Below, piece by piece: positions 1 to 6,544 of a stretch of 9,841 bases of DNA. Positions within the stretch are counted from its first letter, which is position 1; each line of letters opens with the position of its first letter. The notes below the pieces were generated by a model. It saw only the letters and a program-made list of their open reading frames with translations. It had not been told where the DNA came from and made no database searches. Source of the stretch: an uncultured Campylobacter sp. (GTDB lineage: Bacteria; Campylobacterota; Campylobacteria; Campylobacterales; Campylobacteraceae); assembly GCF_938045625.1 (NCBI RefSeq), contig NZ_CALIAV010000031.1, positions 1 to 9,841 of the forward strand. The letters are read 5' to 3'. The position numbers were made by a program, and so were the translations under genes.

Positions 1-160
1 TTAAATAATAAAAATTATTAGTAGAAAAATTTATAAATTGTGGATATTGGAAAATTAATTGCATTTTGGCGATAAATTTGCTATTCAATATTTTAAAATT
101 TGACTTATTCTCTTTTTGGATAGGTTGAGAGAGGTTTATGGATATCGGCGAAAAAGAAAT

Positions 161-170
161 ATGATAAAAT
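161..170 (+). promoter_or_regulatory. Possible -10 element ahead of the DKNYY gene
   Basis: TAAAAT at 165-170 matches five of six bases of the TATAAT consensus and lies in an AT-rich stretch with T-rich DNA upstream (about 107-118), as is common for Campylobacter housekeeping promoters. No -35 is evident. If used, it would give a leader of about 150 bases before the gene at 327, containing the hairpin at 243-296. Confidence 0.3.
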
Positions 171-244
171 CACAAAAGTCTAAATTTAATCCTAATGATT
201 TTAAAAGTGTACATAGTAGCGCTATTGTGCAGGTTGATAACTAG
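161..244 (+). pseudogene. 27-codon frame resembling the start of betT
   Basis: An ATG at 161 opens a 27-codon frame ending in TAG at 242-244. Its first ten residues, MIKSQKSKFN, match the BCCT transporter start at 1938 (MIKFQKSKFN) in nine of ten positions. By eye, 25 of the first 30 bases agree (161-190 against 1938-1967). The similarity fades after that. It could be a remnant of a duplicated transporter start, a tiny peptide, or chance in Lys/Phe/Asn-rich AT-rich DNA. There is no good ribosome site. I list it as a candidate remnant only. Confidence 0.2.
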
Positions 245-296
245 CCCGTAGCGAAGGCAATTAGCTGTTTTGGATGATCTTGCTAGCTATCGGGCT
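243..296 (+). promoter_or_regulatory. Bulged hairpin in the leader
   Basis: AGCCCGTAGC at 243-252 pairs with GCTA (286-289) and CGGGCT (291-296), leaving T290 bulged and a 33-base loop. That is ten pairs, six of them in a GC-rich block inside otherwise AT-rich DNA. No T-tract follows, so it does not look like an intrinsic terminator. It ends about 15 bases before the GGAGG of the gene at 327, so it could influence translation or message stability, or it could be incidental. Confidence 0.3.
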
Positions 297-330
297 TATC
301 GCCTCTTGCTGGGAGGGTAAAGAGATATGA
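274..330 (+). CDS. Candidate 18-codon lipoprotein-signal-like peptide
   Basis: An ATG at 274 opens a frame reading MILLAIGLIASCWEGKEI, then TGA at 328-330. Residues 2-11 are hydrophobic and run into IASC, which fits a lipobox with Cys at residue 12. The stop overlaps the ATG of the next gene as ATGA, a typical coupling arrangement. Against it: no basic residue precedes the hydrophobic core, there is no good ribosome site (only GAAGG about 15 bases upstream), and the product is extremely short. It may be a coupling leader peptide, the remnant of a lipoprotein gene, or chance. Confidence 0.2.
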   Translation: MILLAIGLIASCWEGKEI

Positions 331-1796
331 GAAATATTATGGTAAAAAATAAAAAAATATGGATCATAGCGATCGTTTTGGCTTTAGCGATACCAGAGTT
401 GATACTCGCTTTTTTCTACTACGCGGCTGCAACTCAAGACAAATTTGAAAATATAGATAGGAGCAATTTTTACCGCTCGCCTGATGGCGAAATTTACGCT
501 GCTATCGCACACAGCGGCAGGTATTTGCTAAAGGGCGCGGATAAAGATAGCTTTCGCGTCTTAAATTTACCCCATAATTACTACTACTCAAACGTGGCGG
601 CCGACAAAAACAACGTCTACTGCTCAACAAAGATCTTGCAAGGGCTCGATCCTAAAAGCACTCACCTACTTGGCAACGGCTATCTAACCGATGGCAAAAC
701 AAGCTACTTTTGTAGCCCAAAAGGCGAGAAACAGCCGAGATTTAACGAGTTTGTCGCCGTTGTGAAGAGCATCGCTAATGTTTTTATAAAAAGCTATGAG
801 GGTAGCTCTTATTTTTATAAAAACGTACGCGTTGATAGTGTAAATTTAGAGCCTATTTTTGACATGGGCTTTGCAAGAGACGGCGAGACGCTTTATTATA
901 AGGGCGGAAAGCTAGACGCAAACGCTAGCGGATTAAAATTTATAAAAACTACAAAAGGGCAAAAAACGGACTATTTCACAGACGGCAAAAGCGTATTTTT
1001 GGACGGAGTAAAGCTTGACGTGAGCTACACGGAGGAGATGAGAGAGATAGCGACCGAACCTTATCAAGAAACGCGCTATCTTTTTGAGCCAAAGACGGGC
1101 GCGGTTTTTGCCAATGGGCATAAATTTAGCGAGCAGGCGATGCCGTTTACGCCTATCTTTAACGAGGGCGAGCCATATATTTACTGGCCTATTTTTGTGG
1201 GCAAAGACGGAATTTACTTTTGGGATAAGAGTAAGCCTGGGCTTGAAAAGATCTCAAATTTTAAGCCCAAAGGCGAAATTTATAGATTTTACTCCGATCT
1301 GTTTGCTGATGATGAGAATGTTTATTTCTTGCAAAATAGCGAGGAGTGGCAGCGCTCTAGACACGGTAGGCAAGTTAGCGCGCGTTTAGTCGGGCTTTAC
1401 AGGCTAACTAGCAAAAGCGAGCTTCGCAAGATCGGCGACGTAAACGGCGGCGAGTACGGCACGGTCTTTACGGATGATAAAAAGAGCTATTTTGTTAGTA
1501 GCTACTACGACAGGTTTTATATGAAGGAGGGCGTTTACGAGATATCAGATCTTAGAGCGGTTGAAATTTTAACCAGACCGCCGCACTTTCAGGGCAAAGA
1601 ACTAGAGGCAAAGGATATCTACGAGATGATAAAAACCGGCGCGCTAGTGCCTGCTAGCGGCGAGGAGGTGGCGCTATCTCGCATCGAAGTAGAGAAGCCG
1701 ACCGTCATACTTTATATCACATTTGGTATAGCTTTTATCGTTGCGATCATCTTTGGAGTCACAAAAGCTAAAAGTGCGAAAATAGACTATAGATAA
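327..1796 (+). CDS. DKNYY-family protein with N- and C-terminal membrane anchors
   Basis: A 489-residue protein of unknown molecular function. Residues 8-10 are basic (KNKK region), followed by a hydrophobic helix at about 12-34. A long soluble region follows, then a second helix at about 458-478 with a short basic tail. The predicted topology puts the middle domain in the periplasm. That domain carries repeated D-G/D-K-x-x-Y/F units typical of the DKNYY family: ADKNNVY near 92, TDGKTSYF near 121, RDGETLYY near 184, TDGKSVF near 218, GKDGIYF near 292, ADDENVYF near 327 and TDDKKSYF near 382. GADKDSF (70-76) and GLDPKS (106-111) are the usual family spacer words. GGAGG at 312-316 supports the ATG at 327; a second ATG at 339 is possible. 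DKNYY proteins have no established role. It appears monocistronic, with a hairpin after it. Confidence 0.8.
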   Translation: MRNIMVKNKKIWIIAIVLALAIPELILAFFYYAAATQDKFENIDRSNFYRSPDGEIYAAIAHSGRYLLKGADKDSFRVLNLPHNYYYSNVAADKNNVYCSTKILQGLDPKSTHLLGNGYLTDGKTSYFCSPKGEKQPRFNEFVAVVKSIANVFIKSYEGSSYFYKNVRVDSVNLEPIFDMGFARDGETLYYKGGKLDANASGLKFIKTTKGQKTDYFTDGKSVFLDGVKLDVSYTEEMREIATEPYQETRYLFEPKTGAVFANGHKFSEQAMPFTPIFNEGEPYIYWPIFVGKDGIYFWDKSKPGLEKISNFKPKGEIYRFYSDLFADDENVYFLQNSEEWQRSRHGRQVSARLVGLYRLTSKSELRKIGDVNGGEYGTVFTDDKKSYFVSSYYDRFYMKEGVYEISDLRAVEILTRPPHFQGKELEAKDIYEMIKTGALVPASGEEVALSRIEVEKPTVILYITFGIAFIVAIIFGVTKAKSAKIDYR

Positions 1797-1835
1797 ATTT
1801 AGTGTAAATTTTTTCAAAACGCCTTTTTGCAGTGG

Positions 1836-1895
1836 TTTACTCCTTAAATTTAGCCAAAAACTTAAGGAGTAAATTTGACCTATTTACTTTTTTTT
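1836..1895 (+). terminator. Hairpin terminator after the DKNYY gene
   Basis: TTTACTCCTTAA at 1836-1847 pairs perfectly over 12 bases with TTAAGGAGTAAA at 1862-1873, around a 14-base loop. Three Ts follow directly and a run of eight Ts lies at 1888-1895. The stem is AT-rich, so termination strength is uncertain. The right arm also contains AAGGAG, but no start codon follows at a useful distance. The late T run doubles as the T-rich part of the next promoter. Confidence 0.6.
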
Positions 1896-1903
1896 GCTAT
1901 TTT
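1875..1903 (+). promoter_or_regulatory. Probable promoter of the BCCT transporter
   Basis: TTGACC at 1875-1880 is a near-consensus -35. After 17 bases, which include a run of eight Ts, comes TATTTT at 1898-1903, preceded by TGC to give an extended -10. T-tract plus TGnTAT is the typical Campylobacter sigma-70 layout. Transcription would start near 1910, giving a leader of roughly 28 bases that contains the AAGGAG ribosome site at 1928-1933. Confidence 0.55.
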
Positions 1904-1937
1904 AAAAGGAAGATGAAATTTACAAAAAAGGAGAAAA

Positions 1938-3878
1938 ATGATCAAATTTCAAAAGTCGAAATTTAACAATTCGGTATTTATCCCATCGCTTGTTGTCATA
2001 TTTTTAATAACGGCATTTGCAGCGATATTTCCAAAATTCTCAAATGAGTTTTTTAAAGGCATGCAAAACTACATCGCGGCCAAATTTGGCTGGTTTTACA
2101 TCCTGGCCGTCGCCGTCATACTTCTAAGCATCATCATCCTTGGCTTTAGCAAGCTTGGTGAGATCAAACTAGGAGCCGATCACGTAAAGCCGGAGCACAA
2201 AAATATCTCGTGGTTTTCTATGCTTTTTGCCGCCGGCATGGGCATTGGACTTGTGTTTTTTGGCGTGGCCGAGCCGCTCATGCACTATCTAAATCCGCCG
2301 CTCGGCGACGCGCAAACTATCGCAGCGCAAAAGCTTGCGATGAATATCACCTTCTTTCACTGGGGTATGGGCGCATGGTCGGTCTATGCTATCGTGGCGT
2401 TAATTCTCGCCTTTTTCTCGTATAGACACGGCTTGCCGCTCACGCTTAGATCGGCGTTTTATCCGATCATCGGCGATAAAATTTACGGCAAGATCGGCAA
2501 CGCTATCGACACATTTGCCGTCGTAGCGACGCTTTTTGGCGTAGCGACCTCGCTAGGATACGGCGTACTTCAGGTAAATGCTGGCCTTACGCACGTTTTT
2601 GGCCTGCCGACCATGCATATTACGCTTCTAATAGTGCTTTGTTTTGCAGCGACCATCTCGGCGGCTAGCGGCGTTGATAAGGGGATTAAAATTTTATCAA
2701 ACTCAAACATCGCGCTAGCTATATGTTTTATGTTTTTGATACTATTTTTGGGCGATACGACGCAGCTTTTAAAATCGTTTGTGCAAAACAGCGGCGACTA
2801 CGTCTCTACGCTCATTTCAAATACCTTTAACCTCTACGCCTACGAGAGGCAAAACGAGAGCTGGCTTGGCGGTTGGACGCTGCTATACTGGGCTTGGTGG
2901 CTATCTTGGTCGCCGTTTGTGGGGCTATTTATCGCTAAAATTTCAAAGGGTAGGACGATAAGAGAATTTGTGATCGGCGTACTTTTCGTGCCAACCGGCT
3001 TTACCTTTGCTTGGATGAGCTTTTTTGGTAACTCGGCGATTGCCTTGGTGCAAGGCGGCTTTAGCGAGTTAGCAACGACTGTAAATTCCGACTCGGCTTC
3101 GGCGCTCTTTATGTTTTTAGAAAAATTTAGCTTTTCAGGCGTGCTAAGCACGATTGCAGTCTTTATGATCGTCATATTTTTTGTGACTTCAGCAGACTCT
3201 GCGGCGATCGTGATGAACATGCTTTGCTCAAACGGCAAGGACGATACGCCGGTTTGGCAAAAGGTCTTTTGGGGCGTTACGGTGGGTGTCGTGGCGGCAT
3301 TTTTGATGCTAGCCGGCGGTCTTGGCTCGCTTCAAGCACTTACGATAACTACGGCGTTGCCGTTTGCCATAGTGCTACTTGGCGCCATTTACGGGCTATT
3401 TAAGGCGTTACGTGTGGATCTAACCAAAAAAGAGACAAATAACTTTAACAACATGCCTATTAGCGATCTTTCAAAGCCGTGGCAAGAGCGCCTAAGTGCG
3501 ATCATTACGTTGCCAGGTAAGAAAGACGGCAAGAAATTTTTAAACGAAGTCGTGCTAAAAGCGTTTAACGAGCTAAAAGAGGAATTTGCCAAAAACGGAC
3601 TTGAAGCAAAGGTCACAAATGGCGAAAATTTTGTAAATTTAAACGTCGGACTTGGCGACGAGATGGACTTTAGATATGGCGTCTATCTCACCAAAAGCCA
3701 GAGCCCAGACTACACGAGGGAGCTTGAGGGCGACGATCTTTACTACAGGGCTGAGGTCTATCTAAAAGAGGGCGGTCAGGACTACGACGTGCTTGGCTGG
3801 AGCGAAGCTACGCTGATAAACGACGTCATCGAGCAATACCGCAAGCATATGCAGTTTTTGCATGTCGTTAGAAAATAA
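1938..3878 (+). CDS. betT: BCCT-family betaine/choline transporter, BetT-like
   Basis: A 646-residue inner-membrane symporter of the betaine-choline-carnitine family, probably importing a quaternary-ammonium osmolyte. About 12 hydrophobic segments fill residues 12-490. GMGIG is at 100-104. HWGMGAWSVY at 141-150 places Trp142, Trp147 and Tyr150 at the positions of the BetP aromatic box. The family signature WAWWLSWSPFVGLF starts at 318, and FFVTS at 414-418 matches the BetP sodium region. A cytoplasmic tail of about 155 residues ends in a stretch (602-642: YYRAEVYLKEGGQDYD, then INDVIEQY) characteristic of BetT-type proteins, and total length is near that of E. coli BetT (677). The usual His of the HWGxHxW motif is Gly145 here. 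GMGIG ends in Gly as in sodium-coupled BetP; proton-coupled BetT has Asp there. Substrate and coupling ion are therefore open. AAGGAG at 1928-1933 fixes the start. It has its own promoter and terminator. Confidence 0.88.
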   Translation: MIKFQKSKFNNSVFIPSLVVIFLITAFAAIFPKFSNEFFKGMQNYIAAKFGWFYILAVAVILLSIIILGFSKLGEIKLGADHVKPEHKNISWFSMLFAAGMGIGLVFFGVAEPLMHYLNPPLGDAQTIAAQKLAMNITFFHWGMGAWSVYAIVALILAFFSYRHGLPLTLRSAFYPIIGDKIYGKIGNAIDTFAVVATLFGVATSLGYGVLQVNAGLTHVFGLPTMHITLLIVLCFAATISAASGVDKGIKILSNSNIALAICFMFLILFLGDTTQLLKSFVQNSGDYVSTLISNTFNLYAYERQNESWLGGWTLLYWAWWLSWSPFVGLFIAKISKGRTIREFVIGVLFVPTGFTFAWMSFFGNSAIALVQGGFSELATTVNSDSASALFMFLEKFSFSGVLSTIAVFMIVIFFVTSADSAAIVMNMLCSNGKDDTPVWQKVFWGVTVGVVAAFLMLAGGLGSLQALTITTALPFAIVLLGAIYGLFKALRVDLTKKETNNFNNMPISDLSKPWQERLSAIITLPGKKDGKKFLNEVVLKAFNELKEEFAKNGLEAKVTNGENFVNLNVGLGDEMDFRYGVYLTKSQSPDYTRELEGDDLYYRAEVYLKEGGQDYDVLGWSEATLINDVIEQYRKHMQFLHVVRK

Positions 3879-3884
3879 TAATTT

Positions 3885-3913
3885 GGCGTAAATTTGCATA
3901 AATTTACGCCTTT
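3885..3913 (+). terminator. Hairpin terminator after betT
   Basis: GGCGTAAATTT at 3885-3895 pairs perfectly with AAATTTACGCC at 3900-3910 around a GCAT loop, giving an 11-bp stem starting 6 bases after the stop codon. Only three Ts follow directly, then AAATTTA. The stem is strong and well placed; the weak T tail lowers certainty. Confidence 0.65.
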
Positions 3914-4016
3914 AAATTTATGCCAAGCAGCCTTTTTCTAATAATATTTACCGATTTTAATCCAGATTTGTTTTAAATTTCAAAGATGCTTCTAAAAACT
4001 TTAAATAAAATTTTTA

Positions 4017-4022
4017 TATAAT
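4017..4022 (+). promoter_or_regulatory. Probable -10 of the SNF transporter operon
   Basis: A perfect TATAAT lies 25 bases before the ATG at 4048 in T-rich DNA (TTTTTA directly upstream), with no recognisable -35 about 17 bases further up, as is usual in Campylobacter. The leader would be about 18-20 bases, containing AAAGG at 4036-4040 as ribosome site. It probably serves the genes to 7750 and on through prmC. Confidence 0.6.
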
Positions 4023-4047
4023 CTCTCTTTTTCACAAAGGTATACAG

Positions 4048-5409
4048 ATGGATAGAAAAACTTGGAGTTCGAAGGTAACGTATATTTTGGCTGTCGCGGG
4101 TGCGACCGTGGGTTTTGGCGCGACGTGGCGCTTCCCGTATCTGGTCGGGCAAAACGGCGGCGGCGCCTACGTACTCGTGTTTTGTATCGCGATGATCGTG
4201 ATCGGTATACCGATGATTTTAGCTGAAAATGCGATCGGCAGACGCCTAAAATGCAATGCCGTAGACGCATTCGGCGGTCAAAATATAAATCCCGCGTGGA
4301 AAATCGTGGGCTGGATGGGGCTGCTTGGTGCATTTGGCATCATGGCTTATTATATGGTTATCGGCGGCTGGGTGCTAAACTATATCGCGCAGATCGCATT
4401 TGGCATGCTTGATCTCTCGCAGGTGCTGAGTTTTGAGGCCACGAGCGCGTTTTATGAGCAAAATATCGTGAGCGATCCGCTGGCTATCAGCTTTGCGACG
4501 CTCGTGTTCGTGCTCGTAAACTACGCGATCTTGGTGCAGGGTGCGGTCGGTGGAATAGAACGCTCGGCGAAGTACCTCATGCCGCTGCTTTTTGTACTGA
4601 TGATCGTAATGATCGTAAAAAACTTGACCTTAGATGGCGTGGCGCAGGGGATTAAATTTTACCTCACGCCAGATTTTTCAAAGATAAGTATCAAGCTTTT
4701 CGTCGATGTTTTAGGGCAAGTATTTTTCGCTCTTTCGCTTGGTTTTGGCGTTATGATTACTCTTTCTAGCTTCGTTAAAAAAGACGAAGGGCTGGTTAAA
4801 ATCTCTATTATCACTGGCATCCTAAATACTGTCATCGCCGTGCTTGCGGGCTTTATGATATTCCCGTCGCTCTTTAGCTACGGCGTATCGCCAGATAGCG
4901 GCCCGAGCCTCGTGTTTAAGAGCTTACCGATCGTTTTTTCGCATATGCCTTTTGGCGGATTTTTTGCGGTGGCGTTTTTTGCGCTACTGATGATCGCCGC
5001 GCTCACGACCTCGCTGCCGATCTACGAGGTTATCATCACGACGCTTCAGGAGAAATTCAAAATCAAGCGCAAAAGCGCGATTTTGCTGGTTCTAGGCACG
5101 ATATTTATATTTGGAAATTTACCGTCCTTGATGGCTACGAATTTGCTTGCGGACGTTAAAATTTTCGGTAAAAATATCTTTGACGCATACGACGCTATCA
5201 GCGCTACGATATTTTTCGTGCTGACTTCGCTAGGATGCGCGATATTTGTCGGCTGGGTGCTAAAAGACGAAGCCAAGCGCGAGATAATGCAGGGCAGCGA
5301 AAAATACGCAAAACTCGTAAACATCTGGTTTTGGTATATCAAATTCGTCGTTCCGTTTATCATTTTGGTGCTTTTTATCAGCTCGTTTTACGATAATTTT
5401 TTAAAGTAA
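4048..5409 (+). CDS. SNF-family (LeuT-type) sodium-dependent transporter
   Basis: A 453-residue inner-membrane protein of the neurotransmitter:sodium symporter family, probably importing an amino acid or related compound; the substrate cannot be read from sequence. The family signature is at 14-31, ending GATWRFPY, followed by NGGGAY at 36-41. TM6 carries FFALSLGFG (226-234), and ALTTS (318-322) is the TM8 sodium motif. About 11 hydrophobic segments fit the short bacterial form. Aligned by eye to LeuT, the Na2 ligands appear kept (T320, T321 for Thr354, Ser355). Two Na1 side chains are not: Ala25 stands at LeuT Asn27 and Ala228 at Thr254, while Asn260 matches Asn286. This suggests altered or single-ion coupling. 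AAAGG at 4036-4040 supports the start. The next gene begins 5 bases after the stop, so they are probably coupled. Confidence 0.88.
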   Translation: MDRKTWSSKVTYILAVAGATVGFGATWRFPYLVGQNGGGAYVLVFCIAMIVIGIPMILAENAIGRRLKCNAVDAFGGQNINPAWKIVGWMGLLGAFGIMAYYMVIGGWVLNYIAQIAFGMLDLSQVLSFEATSAFYEQNIVSDPLAISFATLVFVLVNYAILVQGAVGGIERSAKYLMPLLFVLMIVMIVKNLTLDGVAQGIKFYLTPDFSKISIKLFVDVLGQVFFALSLGFGVMITLSSFVKKDEGLVKISIITGILNTVIAVLAGFMIFPSLFSYGVSPDSGPSLVFKSLPIVFSHMPFGGFFAVAFFALLMIAALTTSLPIYEVIITTLQEKFKIKRKSAILLVLGTIFIFGNLPSLMATNLLADVKIFGKNIFDAYDAISATIFFVLTSLGCAIFVGWVLKDEAKREIMQGSEKYAKLVNIWFWYIKFVVPFIILVLFISSFYDNFLK

Positions 5410-5414
5410 ATTTG

Positions 5415-6536
5415 ATGGCGCATCTCGTAAATTTAGCTAACGGCGACCGCATAAATTTGCGCGTAGAGGGTCAAATTTTAATCAGCGAGAGCATCAAAAA
5501 CGGCAAAAGTAGGCAGACGCAAAAGGAGTTTTCTAGCACTGGCGAAGCGCAAAAAGCCTGCGTGAAAAAGGAGTGGGAGAGCCTGAAAAAAGGCTACGTC
5601 CTGCAAAATGCAAACGCGAAAGCGGGCGAGGCGAGTCTGCACGTCTACATCGGCGGCGGATACACGGGCGCGCTAGCCTTTGCGGGCGCTGGCGATGATC
5701 TTTTCGTCTATAAATGCGGCGGCTACAAAGAAGAGGACTCGGTAGATTTTCTAACTAGGCTGGGCACAGACGGGGCGATAAAGGGCGATATCATCCTGCC
5801 AAAGCCGCTTGCGTGGCAGGCGGAGCGCGCGGGCGAAAATTTGCTGCTGGACTTAGATCACGATATTTTTAGATTTAACCCCAAAACGGGCGAATTTACA
5901 AACGTCTTTAAAGAGCTAAAAATAAAAAGAAGCGGCGACATTACGAGCTTTATCTGCGCGTCCGGCAAGACGGCGGCATTTGCGGCATATGGTCAAATTT
6001 ACCTTTTAAAGGACGGTGGGTTTTCGTACCTTGGCAAATATAAAACGGACTCAGGCTGCGGCGCGGCGTTTTGCGTAGCGCTTAGCACGGATGGTATGAG
6101 GCTGGCTCTAGGCTGCAAGCAAAACGAAATCAAAATTTTGAACACTCTAAACGGCGAAATTTTAAATGAAATAAAAGGCGACTTCGGCGCGCTTAGCGAC
6201 GTTTGCTTTTTGAAAGACGGCTCGCTGCTAGGCAGGGAGTATTACGAGGGCGGTCTAGTTTTTTTTGATGCGGTAGGTTCGCGGCAAACTCCCGCGTGGA
6301 TGCGCGGCGAGTGCGCTAAGGCCCAGAAGATTCGCGTTAGCGAGGACGGTTCGCGGCTCGCGCTAATTAGCTACGACAAGGCTCGCATCGTCGATCTAAA
6401 AAGCGGGGAATTGCAGCTTGGCTTCGAGCTCTCGCACGTCGTGAAGCGCTGCGAGGCGAAATTCGAGCGCATAAACGGCGAGGAATTTTTGGCCGTGCGC
6501 ACCGACTACGGCTGCTTTAGTCTTTATAAAATTTAA
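5415..6536 (+). CDS. WGR-like N-terminus plus beta-propeller-like protein, function unknown
   Basis: A 373-residue, apparently cytoplasmic protein with no signal peptide or membrane helix. I do not recognise a named gene. Residues 14-63 resemble the second half of a WGR domain: GKSRQTQKEFSSTGEAQKA followed by a Lys/Glu helix and LKKGYV. The Trp-Gly-Arg triplet itself is not seen. From about 75 on the protein is beta-rich with propeller-like units such as LSTDGMRLALG..IKILN..NGEIL (223-250) and VSEDGSRLALI..ARIVDLKSGEL (308-333), resembling WD40/YVTN blades. I chose the ATG at 5415, 5 bases after the transporter stop; a TTG directly before it is in frame but less likely. No good ribosome site is visible, so translation probably depends on ribosomes finishing the SNF gene. 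The gene looks rich in GCG/CGC/GGC codons compared with betT. A sensor or scaffold role is possible, but this is only inference. Confidence 0.7.
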   Translation: MAHLVNLANGDRINLRVEGQILISESIKNGKSRQTQKEFSSTGEAQKACVKKEWESLKKGYVLQNANAKAGEASLHVYIGGGYTGALAFAGAGDDLFVYKCGGYKEEDSVDFLTRLGTDGAIKGDIILPKPLAWQAERAGENLLLDLDHDIFRFNPKTGEFTNVFKELKIKRSGDITSFICASGKTAAFAAYGQIYLLKDGGFSYLGKYKTDSGCGAAFCVALSTDGMRLALGCKQNEIKILNTLNGEILNEIKGDFGALSDVCFLKDGSLLGREYYEGGLVFFDAVGSRQTPAWMRGECAKAQKIRVSEDGSRLALISYDKARIVDLKSGELQLGFELSHVVKRCEAKFERINGEEFLAVRTDYGCFSLYKI

Positions 6537-6540
6537 GGGA
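6535..6540 (+). promoter_or_regulatory. Ribosome site overlapping the previous stop
   Basis: AAGGGA starts inside the TAA stop of the propeller gene (6534-6536) and lies 4 bases before the ATG at 6545. It fixes the start of the protease gene and suggests stop-and-restart coupling between the two. Confidence 0.6.
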
Positions 6541-6544
6541 AAAT

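Larger units (their letters stand above)
1..326. other. AT-rich leader without a convincing gene
   Basis: This stretch has no open frame of ordinary gene size on either strand. It is visibly more AT-rich than the coding DNA after it, especially bases 1-200. It holds a -10-like TAAAAT (165-170), two tiny open frames (138-164 and 161-244) that overlap by ATGA, a bulged hairpin (243-296) and an 18-codon frame (274-330) that overlaps the next gene by ATGA. No tRNA, repeat array or coding end from a gene outside the window was recognised. It most likely serves as promoter and untranslated leader for the gene at 327, possibly with decayed gene fragments in it. Confidence 0.6.

Noticed and set aside
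4..19. AATAAT/ATTATT inverted repeat as a terminator
   Set aside because: The stem is only six A/T pairs in AT-rich DNA, with no T-tract after it; chance is likely.
1866..1880. AAGGAG in the hairpin arm as a ribosome site for a small gene
   Set aside because: No ATG, GTG or TTG with an open frame of any length lies at a suitable distance; the bases belong to the terminator stem.
2840..3238. Minus-strand open frame of 132 codons inside betT
   Set aside because: It lies opposite the Trp-rich signature and sodium region of a clear transporter gene and shows no domain or ribosome site.
4001..4333. Minus-strand open frame of 110 codons opposite the SNF gene start
   Set aside because: It is Arg/Ser-rich, has no recognisable domain, covers the SNF promoter and runs opposite a well-supported gene. 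It is an antisense shadow.
5412..5414. TTG as start of the propeller gene
   Set aside because: An ATG follows directly in frame at 5415 and TTG has no better ribosome site, so ATG is preferred.
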